Assembly (NCBI GenBank): GCA_046291875.1
Contig: JBKBSF010000002.1
Location: 124,001-188,000, forward strand
Direction of reading: 5' to 3'
DNA: 64,000 nt
Source: SKVR01 sp046291875
Lineage (GTDB): Bacteria > Bacteroidota > Bacteroidia > Bacteroidales > UBA7960
The notes below the pieces were generated by a model that did no database searches, was not told the origin of the DNA, and saw only the letters and a list, made by a program, of their open reading frames with translations. Shown here one piece after another: positions 8,727-15,739 of this stretch. The position numbers were made by a program, and so were the translations under genes. The first letter of the stretch is position 1, and each line of letters begins with the position of its first letter.

Positions 8727-9983
8727 ATGCATCGAACTATCGGCAATAAATCAGCCTCCCTTTCCGGATCTTACGCCATTATGTTGCTTTTACTTTTGGT
8801 CTGCTCCTGTAACTTTCCAGGCCATAGCCCGGAAAACAATCCGTTTATAACAGATCCTGCCAACAAGCATTTTACAGATTCCTTGTCCAGGGAAATCCAC
8901 AGATTGCTGCATGAGCATCCTTCACTGGCACGTGAAAAGACCACCTATATGCTGGATACGATGCAAAAAAACAACCCTGTACTGGAGATCATGCTGCTTA
9001 AGCATACGGGATCATCTTTCGTATTGGAGGCTCAGTATAATGAAGCTTTAAAATATTACAATATTGCACTGGGCAAGGCTGAAGAAATCAGGCTCTATTC
9101 AGAAATGGCAAGCATAAACAACAATATTGGTGTGATATACAATTATGTTGGCAACCTGAAGTCTTCCTTTATGCATTTCAATGAGGCCTTGAATTATTAT
9201 GAACTTACGGGCAGGCAGGCAGAAAAGATCGGAACTATCAACAACATTGGATTGATCTATCTTCATTTAGGCAATTACGAAAAAGCGATCAGTCAATTCG
9301 AAGAAGCCTTGCATATGCCAACAGAATCCAAAGACACCGTTTTCCTGGTATCTGCCCGGACAAATCTGGCCATCTGTTACTTTTCCATTGGAGAACTGGA
9401 AACAAGTCGTGAACATCTTCAGGAGGCCATAATGCTTTCGCAAAAGATCAACAACATGCACGGACTTTGCATTTCGTATAAAATCATGGGAGACATTTAT
9501 CTGTCGCAAGATCAAACCGAGGAAGCTCTTGAGGCATTTACCCGAAGTGCTGACATTGCGCAACAGGGAAACCTCACCTTTCAGCATGCCATTTCATTGC
9601 TTGGCATTGCCAAAGCCTATTTGCAAAACGAAAAAACCCACGAAGCATTTGCCATTGCCAATACAGTGATGGAGATGGCCATTGAACACGATAACCTGGT
9701 TTTTGAGAACGAATCGCACCAGGTATTGTCAGACATTTATTACCGCAACAACGATTTCGAAAACAGTCTGAAGCATTTTCGTGAGCATAACCGTACCATA
9801 CTGGAGCTTTCCAACCAGACCATCATGCACCAGATCTACGATATTGAGCTCAGTAACCTGAGCAATCTCAACAAGATGCAACAGCTCGAACTGGAGAAAC
9901 AAGAACTTGCAATGAGCAAACAGAACACTTTGTTTTTTTCACGTCGCTCACATTTGTTTTGTTATTTGCAGGTTTTTATCTGA
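8727..9983 (+). CDS. TPR sensor part of a split histidine kinase (frameshifted)
   Basis: 418 residues from the ATG at 8727; an in-frame TTG at 8721 is less likely. A hydrophobic leader ends in VCSC, a plausible lipobox, so the N-terminus may be lipid-anchored in the periplasm. At least six TPR-type repeats follow (ALKYYNIALGKAEEI, INNIGLIYLHLGNYEKAISQ, SLKHFREHNRTILEL) and then a coiled coil (NKMQQLELEKQELAMSKQN). The frame then reads FFSRRSHLFCYLQVFI and stops. In the -1 frame the same DNA encodes a good transmembrane helix, TSLTFVLLFAGFYLIYLN, that continues into the kinase at 9959. This is the usual architecture of Bacteroidota TPR sensor kinases, so this piece and the next are one gene broken at the T7 run at 9933-9939. 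Confidence 0.85.
   Translation: MHRTIGNKSASLSGSYAIMLLLLLVCSCNFPGHSPENNPFITDPANKHFTDSLSREIHRLLHEHPSLAREKTTYMLDTMQKNNPVLEIMLLKHTGSSFVLEAQYNEALKYYNIALGKAEEIRLYSEMASINNNIGVIYNYVGNLKSSFMHFNEALNYYELTGRQAEKIGTINNIGLIYLHLGNYEKAISQFEEALHMPTESKDTVFLVSARTNLAICYFSIGELETSREHLQEAIMLSQKINNMHGLCISYKIMGDIYLSQDQTEEALEAFTRSADIAQQGNLTFQHAISLLGIAKAYLQNEKTHEAFAIANTVMEMAIEHDNLVFENESHQVLSDIYYRNNDFENSLKHFREHNRTILELSNQTIMHQIYDIELSNLSNLNKMQQLELEKQELAMSKQNTLFFSRRSHLFCYLQVFI
9933..9939 (+). other. T7 run: site of the -1 frameshift in the TPR sensor kinase
   Basis: Zero-frame codons are TTG TTT TTT TCA. Slipping back one base gives TTT TTC ACG and restores the transmembrane and kinase frame. Adding one T would do the same. 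It may be a sequencing or assembly indel, a phase-variable homopolymer, transcriptional slippage, or programmed -1 frameshifting on a run of Phe codons. Confidence 0.75.
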
Positions 9984-10687
9984 TTTATCTCAACTTACGC
10001 CATCGCCAGAAGATGAGACTGCAAAGCACCGTAATTGAGCTTACTCAGAAACAATCACATGCCGCCATGGAGGCAGAGATACAGGAAAGGAAACGTATCG
10101 GACAGGAGCTGCACGACAGTCTTGGCCATTTACTTTCACTGGCCGGATTGCATGCAAGTCTTTTGCACCGACGCAGAGAAGAACTGAGCCCTGAAAAAAA
10201 AGACCAGGTATTAGAGTCTCTTCTTAAAACCATTGACGATGCCTTTTCGGAAGTACGAACCATTTCGCATAATCTGGCACCCTCCTTACTTTCCGAAAGA
10301 GGCCTCAGAGGGGCACTGAAAAGCATTTCCGACAAGGTAAACCAAACCAGCAACCTGAAAATGAGCTACAAAACCTATGGACTGAACGATAAACTTGACT
10401 CACTGATTGAGAACACCCTTTTTCGCACCATACAGGAAATCGTAAACAATGCCATCAAACACTCTGAAGCCAGCAAATTGTTTATTCAGATCACCCAGGG
10501 CACCAACGAGATAACCCTTATGGCTGAAGATAATGGCAAAGGCTTTGAAATGGAGATGATTCAGCACTTTTCGGGCAATGGGTTATCGCATATGAAATCA
10601 AGAATTGAAAACCTGCGCGGGAATATTTTCGTTGATTCCAACCCTAATCGCGGCACTATTGTAAGCATACTTATACCTTTGCGATAA
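9959..10687 (+). CDS. Kinase part of the split TPR sensor histidine kinase (HisKA_3 / HATPase)
   Basis: The protein-coding signal in this frame begins at or before 9938, just after the T7 run; the first ATG, at 9959, lies inside the transmembrane helix. The segment contains FAGFYLIYLN (membrane), a linker coiled coil, and the HisKA_3 H-box ERKRIGQELHDSLGHLLS with the phosphoacceptor His in ELHDS. It ends with a GHKL ATPase domain: N-box EIVNNAIKHS, G1 box DNGKGF, and GNGLSHMKSRIENLRG. This is the NarX/DesK-like class that phosphorylates LuxR-type regulators, one of which follows 68 bp downstream. Translated alone it would lack the sensor, so function depends on the frameshift being overcome or being an artefact. 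Confidence 0.88.
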   Translation: MLFAGFYLIYLNLRHRQKMRLQSTVIELTQKQSHAAMEAEIQERKRIGQELHDSLGHLLSLAGLHASLLHRRREELSPEKKDQVLESLLKTIDDAFSEVRTISHNLAPSLLSERGLRGALKSISDKVNQTSNLKMSYKTYGLNDKLDSLIENTLFRTIQEIVNNAIKHSEASKLFIQITQGTNEITLMAEDNGKGFEMEMIQHFSGNGLSHMKSRIENLRGNIFVDSNPNRGTIVSILIPLR

Positions 10688-10755
10688 ATACAACAAAGCA
10701 TCTGGCAATGGCAAAACATTACACCACAATCTGAACCAACTGATCAACAATAGCC

Positions 10756-11415
10756 ATGGACCCCATCAGAGTACTGATCGTTGACGATCACCAAATTATG
10801 ATAGAAGGATTGAAATCCTTACTGGAAGCCGAAACCGACATTGAGTTTGCCGGAGGCGCCAATGCTATGGCAGAAGCCTTTGACTTTCTCCAAAAGAACC
10901 CTGTTGATGTGGTATTGATGGATATTAATATGCCCGGAGGATCGGGCATTGAGGCTACCGCAAAGATCAGAGACCTCCATCCTGAGATCCGTATTGTTGC
11001 CTTAACCATGTACGACGACATTTCTGTTATCTCACGCATGGTGCAAGCAGTTGCATCGGGGTATGTAATCAAACGCACAAGATTGCATGAAGTAATAGAA
11101 GCCAATCGTGCGGTGCACAACAACGAAAGATACCTGGGTGCCTATACCCAGCAGATTATTATGGATAACATGGGAAGTTTGCAAGAAATCCCTGAAACCA
11201 GAGATGAGAGCAAATCGATCCTTTCTACGCGTGAAATTGAAGTGTTGCAACTCATTGCCAAAGAATACCGCAACGAGCAAATCGCAGAAAAACTATTTAT
11301 CAGCGAACGAACTGTTGAGGCTCACCGACGCAACATCTTCATCAAGACCAAAACCAAAACCATTGTGGGCTTGCTAAAATATGCCATCAGCAAAGGGTTG
11401 ATACCGGTCGAGTAA
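10756..11415 (+). CDS. LuxR/NarL-family response regulator
   Basis: 219 residues. The receiver domain (about 4-120) has the acidic pair Asp10-Asp11, phosphoacceptor Asp56 (VLMDINMPG), Thr84 and Lys106. The C-terminal LuxR-type helix-turn-helix (about 150-212) includes LSTREIEVLQLIAKEYRNEQ and SERTVEAHRRNIF. It is presumably phosphorylated by the HisKA_3 kinase immediately upstream, with which it probably forms an operon. Targets are unknown; the damaged T9SS gene that faces it (3' end at 11438, 22 bp away) is a neighbour rather than a proven target. All key residues are present. Confidence 0.95.
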   Translation: MDPIRVLIVDDHQIMIEGLKSLLEAETDIEFAGGANAMAEAFDFLQKNPVDVVLMDINMPGGSGIEATAKIRDLHPEIRIVALTMYDDISVISRMVQAVASGYVIKRTRLHEVIEANRAVHNNERYLGAYTQQIIMDNMGSLQEIPETRDESKSILSTREIEVLQLIAKEYRNEQIAEKLFISERTVEAHRRNIFIKTKTKTIVGLLKYAISKGLIPVE

Positions 11416-11437
11416 CCCGCAATTGCCGATTTGCCCA

Positions 11438-12880
11438 CTATCGCACTACCATCATTTTGCCGAAACTTTCCACGCTCCCATTTCTGAGGATCCGGTAAAA
11501 AAACATACCTGGCTCCAGGTTGGAAACGTTAATTTGGGTTTCGATCTGGGTAATAAGCACAAGATCCAGTTGTTGGCCTTGCAGGTTGAAGATCTCCAGG
11601 TGAAGTTTATCTGCCAGGTCGAAACCAGGCACAGTAAAGATTGCCTGCTCACGCGATGGGTTGGGGTGAAGAAAATACTTCTCGTTCTCAGTATTGTCAA
11701 TCTGTTGTGTGGATTCAAACAGGGCTGCTATTCTGCGAGAATCTTTAACCGCGAATACAAATTCGGCCTCCACAGAAACCACCTCGCCATTTTCAGACCA
11801 ATGCGTAAAAGAATAGCCCTGCAGGGGTTCAGCAGTTAACGTTACATTTTGTCCATGATCGAATATCCCGCCACCCGACACAAGCCCTGCTTTGGGTGGA
11901 AAGGCCTCCGGCGTAACCGTATGGGTGATGGAGATCGGATTGCCCTCGTAGTTGCTACGCAACTGATGATGGTAGGTGGAAAAGGTTTGGGCGCAATCGC
12001 TGCTGTGCATTATGGTTAACTGTGCAAACCCTGAAGAGCACATACAAAGAGGTTGATAAATGACAATATAAAAATCGCACATTCCCTTACCTGCTGTAAA
12101 AGCTAAATAATGACAGTAGTGGGGGATCTCCATTGTGTACTGAAGGGAAAAATTCTCCCCATAATCAAGGGTTCGAAAAATGCTAAAGGTTCCGGTTACC
12201 GATGATTTTGCAACCAGGTAGAACTCTCCATCAAGAGGACCTTTTACCAACCTTACGGAACCTTCTGTATGGAAAGCATCCATGACATGACTCACAAAAT
12301 CCTGGCCCTCATTCATACTGTGAAAAAGAGTAACTTCTTTGGGAGCTGAATTTCCAGGGTTGTGGGTTGTATAGTAGAAGATTTCGTCAGGTTTATTCCC
12401 GGGCAATAATCGCCCTCTGAGACTGTCATTTTTAAGCTCTCATGTGTGCCCGTTATCGGCACTTTTGAACAGCATATTATTCGATCTGCGATAGACTTCG
12501 TTGGGTTGGTTGCCAGTGGCATAATCAGCATAGGGTTAACTCTGATTAAGATCCTGCCATGTGTTTGCCTGGTCCACTGACAGAAAGAAATCGCTTTCCG
12601 TTAACCGATACAACACCCCTGGGGTAGCATCGGCCATTACAAACCCGGCCCCGAAGGGAAACCAGGACGGATTATTGGCAAATGTATCAATTACAGCAAA
12701 ATGCCTCCCATGATCAGTCGTATAAAACAAACCCGAAACGCTGGGTTGCCAGGATTCGAAATACCATTCCAGTAAAAAATACATCTCACCCCTTTGCGGA
12801 CCGGTGGATTGTGCAGCAGCAGGAAAAACACCAGAGATTAAAAAGAAAAGAATGAATAGTTTCTTTACTAAATGTTTCAT
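11438..12880 (-). pseudogene. T9SS type A secreted protein gene broken by two in-frame stops
   Basis: One continuous minus-strand frame of 481 codons from the ATG at 12880 to the stop at 11438 is interrupted by TAA at 12536-12538 (codon 115) and TGA at 12440-12442 (codon 147). Sense translation continues across both: DLNQS stop PYADYATGNQPNEVYRR, and SADNGHT stop ELKNDSLRGR. The second site probably was Trp (TGG to TGA). Features are a signal peptide ending AAAQ, sialidase/BNR-like blocks (FYTTDHGRHF, FRTLDYGENF), a bacterial repeat domain (PF18998-like: GGGIFDHGQNVTLTAEP) and a type A sorting domain (LHPNPSREQAIF ... GMFFYRIL). A secreted protein in decay; substitutions, not indels, so a sequencing error is less likely. 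Confidence 0.85.
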
Positions 12881-13130
12881 AAATTCTGTCCTCCATCATT
12901 TTAGAAGATTTCTCCCAACAATTTCCAGGTAACAGGGATACAAATCCGAAACAAACACTCCAAATATACTTAATTTTTTTAAATATCCACAATCCTGCCA
13001 GTACGAATTTGAGCAAAGAGATTTCTTACTCCGCTACAGAATGAAAAACCCTGCAGGATTGCTAATAATCTACAGATAGTTCATCCTTACACAACATAGG
13101 TTTCCTTGATTGCCCAGTACAAATAAACCA

Positions 13131-14399
13131 TCAATCTTTGATGCATCGTACTGAATTACCCTGGGCTTTTGAATCAATACCTCTTTGTACATGCATCTGA
13201 TTATGCTTCATAATACGCTCCCAGGCTGATGACGTAGAAGATTCTGTGGAGCTCCACCAAAAACCAAAAAACCTCTCACTAGAAAAATAAGCAGGTGATA
13301 ACAAATGAACACCCCCCGGTAGTGCTGTAAAACCAGTTTCATTGGTATCATATGGACTGGGACTTTCCCAGTGTGTAATAGCTTTTAATTTTCCTGCTGC
13401 TGTACCAGCCCCTCCCAGATAGTTTTCCAACTGCGTCCATTCCTCGTCGGAAGGCAAATGCCAACCTGCCGGGCAAGCTGTTTTTGCAGCCACCCAGTTG
13501 TAAAGCACTCCGTATGTTTTGTAGGTTTCTGTGGCTTTGGCTTGGGTAACATCATTACCAAAGTATCCATACACATAATACCGCGGATCGGGTGAAGACC
13601 AATTCCCACCCTGCATTACACTGGGCAAATAGCGCATATTTTCGCGCAACCAGCATTGATTTCCTATTTGTACGGTTTGATACACATAGCCATCGCGGGT
13701 ATCGGTAACAGTTCCGCAATTGGGATAATCCAGTGTTTTAAAAACAACCTGGTTTCCGTAGGCGGTGCCACCACTGTTGGTAGCATAAGCCCGAACGTAG
13801 TAGGTGGTATTATTAACCAGATCTGTAAGCGAACTGGTAAAGCTACCCGTTCCGTCTCCCTCATGGGTAAGGTTGTCCTCGATGGTGGGTTCGGGGCTTG
13901 TGCTCCAGCATATACCACGAGCGGTGATGGGAGTGCCTCCATCGGAAGTAATAGTACCTCCAACCTTTGCCGTAAAAAGGGTAATATCAGTTACCGGATG
14001 TGTTGAAAGAGCAGACAAAACCAGTGTTGTAAAAACCAGGGTACTGCCATAGGCAGTGCCTGCATCGGTGGTAGCATAGGCCCGGAGATAATAGGTTGTG
14101 CCGGGCAACAAACCAGTGAGCTCACTGAAAAAGTTTCCGGCTCCCTGCCCATCGGTTGTTTTGTTGTCGCGCAAGGTGGGTTTGGGATCAGTACCCCAGC
14201 AAACCCCGCGTGCCAGTACCAGCAATCCCCCATCAGAAGTAATATTACCGCCGCTGATGGCTGTTGTAACAAGAATGTTCGCAACATCATGTGTGGTAAT
14301 TACGGGAAGAGGTTTATCCTCCTTCTTGCATCCCGTTGTCATAACCAGGAATACACCCAGTAACCATAGGCAGTGCCTGAACCATGTCTTTTTTGTCAT
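13131..14399 (-). CDS. FISUMP-domain lipoprotein
   Basis: 422 residues from the ATG at 14399, chosen because the leader MTKKTWFRHCLWLLGVFLVM runs directly into the lipobox TTGC; an upstream ATG at 14444 would add a charged extension. Two tandem fibronectin-like repeats of about 95 residues follow, each with ISDGG/TSDGG, RGxCWxTxPxPT and TTYYxRAYATxxxGTAYG. The C-terminal half is a Fibrobacter-succinogenes major paralogous (FISUMP, PF09603) domain: DGYVYQTVQIGNQCWLRENM, YGVLYNWVAA, CPAGWHLPSDEEWTQLE, and the end NSVRCIKD. These domains are abundant in secreted and surface proteins of Bacteroidota; molecular function unknown. It is not obviously co-transcribed with the pseudogene downstream. 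Confidence 0.9.
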   Translation of the reverse strand: MTKKTWFRHCLWLLGVFLVMTTGCKKEDKPLPVITTHDVANILVTTAISGGNITSDGGLLVLARGVCWGTDPKPTLRDNKTTDGQGAGNFFSELTGLLPGTTYYLRAYATTDAGTAYGSTLVFTTLVLSALSTHPVTDITLFTAKVGGTITSDGGTPITARGICWSTSPEPTIEDNLTHEGDGTGSFTSSLTDLVNNTTYYVRAYATNSGGTAYGNQVVFKTLDYPNCGTVTDTRDGYVYQTVQIGNQCWLRENMRYLPSVMQGGNWSSPDPRYYVYGYFGNDVTQAKATETYKTYGVLYNWVAAKTACPAGWHLPSDEEWTQLENYLGGAGTAAGKLKAITHWESPSPYDTNETGFTALPGGVHLLSPAYFSSERFFGFWWSSTESSTSSAWERIMKHNQMHVQRGIDSKAQGNSVRCIKD

Positions 14400-14463
14400 A
14401 CGTAACTTTTTATAAAGTGGATATATGGACGCAGGTTTTGACAACTACCTTCAGAGTGCGTTT

Positions 14464-14781
14464 CTACCAGCCTGCAAAGGGCGACCCGAAAATACCAACA
14501 GCAAGCTCCAGCCACACCAACAATATCAACAAAACCAGCACAATAACCGATATAACTCTCCCTTTAACCGTTTGTAATTTCCTGAGGATGATTTCCAGCA
14601 GAGTACCGCCCACAAACAGTATCAATCCGGCAATTACGAAATCCGACAAACTCCAGTTTACCTCACTACTTATCTGCATCATCATCAGAGGCAGCAGCAG
14701 AACAAGCAAAATACACAGAAAAATAATTACTACCCTTTTCTTTGGGTTTTGAAAAAAAATGCCTCCTCTTTTCATAATCAT
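14464..14781 (-). CDS. Small integral membrane protein, unknown function
   Basis: 105 residues with three predicted membrane helices, around 18-36, 46-66 and 77-100, and the conserved-looking end LELAVGIFGSPFAGW. A basic N-terminus (KRGGIFFQNPKKR) suggests N-in topology. Similar short three-helix proteins with an AVGIFGxPFAG ending occur in Bacteroidota as hypothetical proteins; I know of no assigned function. Start is the ATG at 14781, with an internal alternative at 14775. It lies 64 bp upstream of the FISUMP lipoprotein on the same strand. Confidence 0.7.
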   Translation of the reverse strand: MIMKRGGIFFQNPKKRVVIIFLCILLVLLLPLMMMQISSEVNWSLSDFVIAGLILFVGGTLLEIILRKLQTVKGRVISVIVLVLLILLVWLELAVGIFGSPFAGW

Positions 14782-15067
14782 TTGAACACATTAAACATGG
14801 TTTTGCCTTCAGATAAAAAACTTTGCACCCTCAATGGCCAACTTCATAAGTAAAGCCCATTATCACACTGAACAACAACGCCATAAAATCTTTTTATCTT
14901 CACAAATATATGCTTCTTTTTGCTTTCTTTAACAAAAAAACAAAACAGTTTTTATCTCAGACAAACAACATTTAATGATTATCCGCTTTCTTGCCACTAA
15001 GGTTTTTACCTTTATGTGAATTTTTTTCAGGTTTGTTTCGCTTGGTTGGCATTATATTCAAACGGCC

Positions 15068-15108
15068 TTGCAGAACCGAGGCCCTTTCCAGGGCCGAGCT
15101 CAATGCAA
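15068..15108. repeat. Palindromic element of the GAACCGAG family
   Basis: Outer TTGCA (15068-15072) pairs with TGCAA (15104-15108), and inner GGCCCT (15080-15085) with AGGGCC (15090-15095) around a TTCC loop. Flanking sequence GAACCGAG...CCGAGCTCAATG matches the elements at 807-832, 1908-1931 and 15295-15318. Confidence 0.55.
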
Positions 15109-15261
15109 CCTTTTAAAACGTTATTCGCGTTATTTTTCGGTAACAAAACAAGGAACAGTTAAAAAGATTTGCAGACCCGCATTGCATTACATTTTGGTTC
15201 AAGGCACTAGTTTTTTTGCGGGGCCTTAAATCTTTCAGCGAAGAGACCGCAGTTTTGTCGT

Positions 15262-15276
15262 CTCGCCGCAGGCGAG
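15262..15276. repeat. Short perfect hairpin
   Basis: CTCGCC and GGCGAG are separated by GCA. The hairpin sits 19 bp before the next GAACCGAG-family palindrome, in a 950 bp stretch with no convincing gene (14782-15739). Confidence 0.4.
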
Positions 15277-15294
15277 AGCAACTTTTTCATCAAG

Positions 15295-15318
15295 GAACCG
15301 AGCCCAAAGGGCGAGTTC
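15295..15318. repeat. Palindromic element of the GAACCGAG family
   Basis: GAAC-cga-GCCC aaa GGGC-ga-GTTC forms a hairpin with a small internal bulge, followed by AATG. It is the cleanest example of the family that recurs in the 0.7-2 kb and 15 kb intergenic regions. Confidence 0.55.
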
Positions 15319-15493
15319 AATGTGACCAATGAAATAAAATAAAGACACATTAAAAAGTTGAAGAAAGAAAAAACTTCTCAAAAGAAGTCTATTGCGATTG
15401 GGAGAACTGACATCAAGGTAATTACTGGCAAGATTGCGGATAAGCATACAACATTTTTTCAGAAAATAATTTATTTAAGTAATTGGTCGTATG

Positions 15494-15609
15494 CCTGCCC
15501 CGTAACTGCGGGGGAACTTGCATGTTGATTTTGACTGCGTCGAGCTTCGGTTCATTGTTTTTTGTGAGCCGCAAGTGCTCATGCAAGTTTCATTGCAAAT
15601 TGGGGCAGG
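15494..15609. repeat. Nested inverted repeats in gene-free DNA
   Basis: CCTGCCCC (15494-15501) pairs with GGGGCAGG (15602-15609). Inside it, AACTTGCATG (15515-15524) pairs perfectly with CATGCAAGTT (15580-15589), and further in are CGAGCTTCGG and GAGCC blocks including a reverse GAACCGA motif. Together they could fold as one stem with a branched head of about 116 nt. Candidate structured RNA or miniature element; no transcription evidence. Confidence 0.5.
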
Positions 15610-15685
15610 GGTCCCCGGATTATTGAATTCCAGGTTCTCTTATCCACTTAGCGTATTAAACTGTTAGCCCTGCAAATGGCACAAC

Positions 15686-15715
15686 AAAAAGGCTGCACCT
15701 AATTGGGGTGCAGCC
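15686..15715 (-). terminator. Intrinsic terminator of the YWFN-repeat protein gene
   Basis: On the minus strand GGCTGCACC pairs with GGTGCAGCC around a 7-base loop and is followed by TTTTTG. It lies 25-54 bp beyond the stop codon at 15740. Confidence 0.8.
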
Positions 15716-15739
15716 CTTGAAAAGAATAAAAACAACACG

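Noticed and set aside
12440..12442. TGA as a recoded Trp codon or selenocysteine
   Set aside because: TAA also interrupts the same gene, genes such as the GT2 enzyme (28780-28782) use TGA as a normal stop, and no SECIS-like element was seen. Pseudogene is simpler.
15235..15447. 70-codon minus-strand frame in the 15 kb intergenic region
   Set aside because: Runs through two palindromic elements and ends in sequence produced by them; no start signal or domain.
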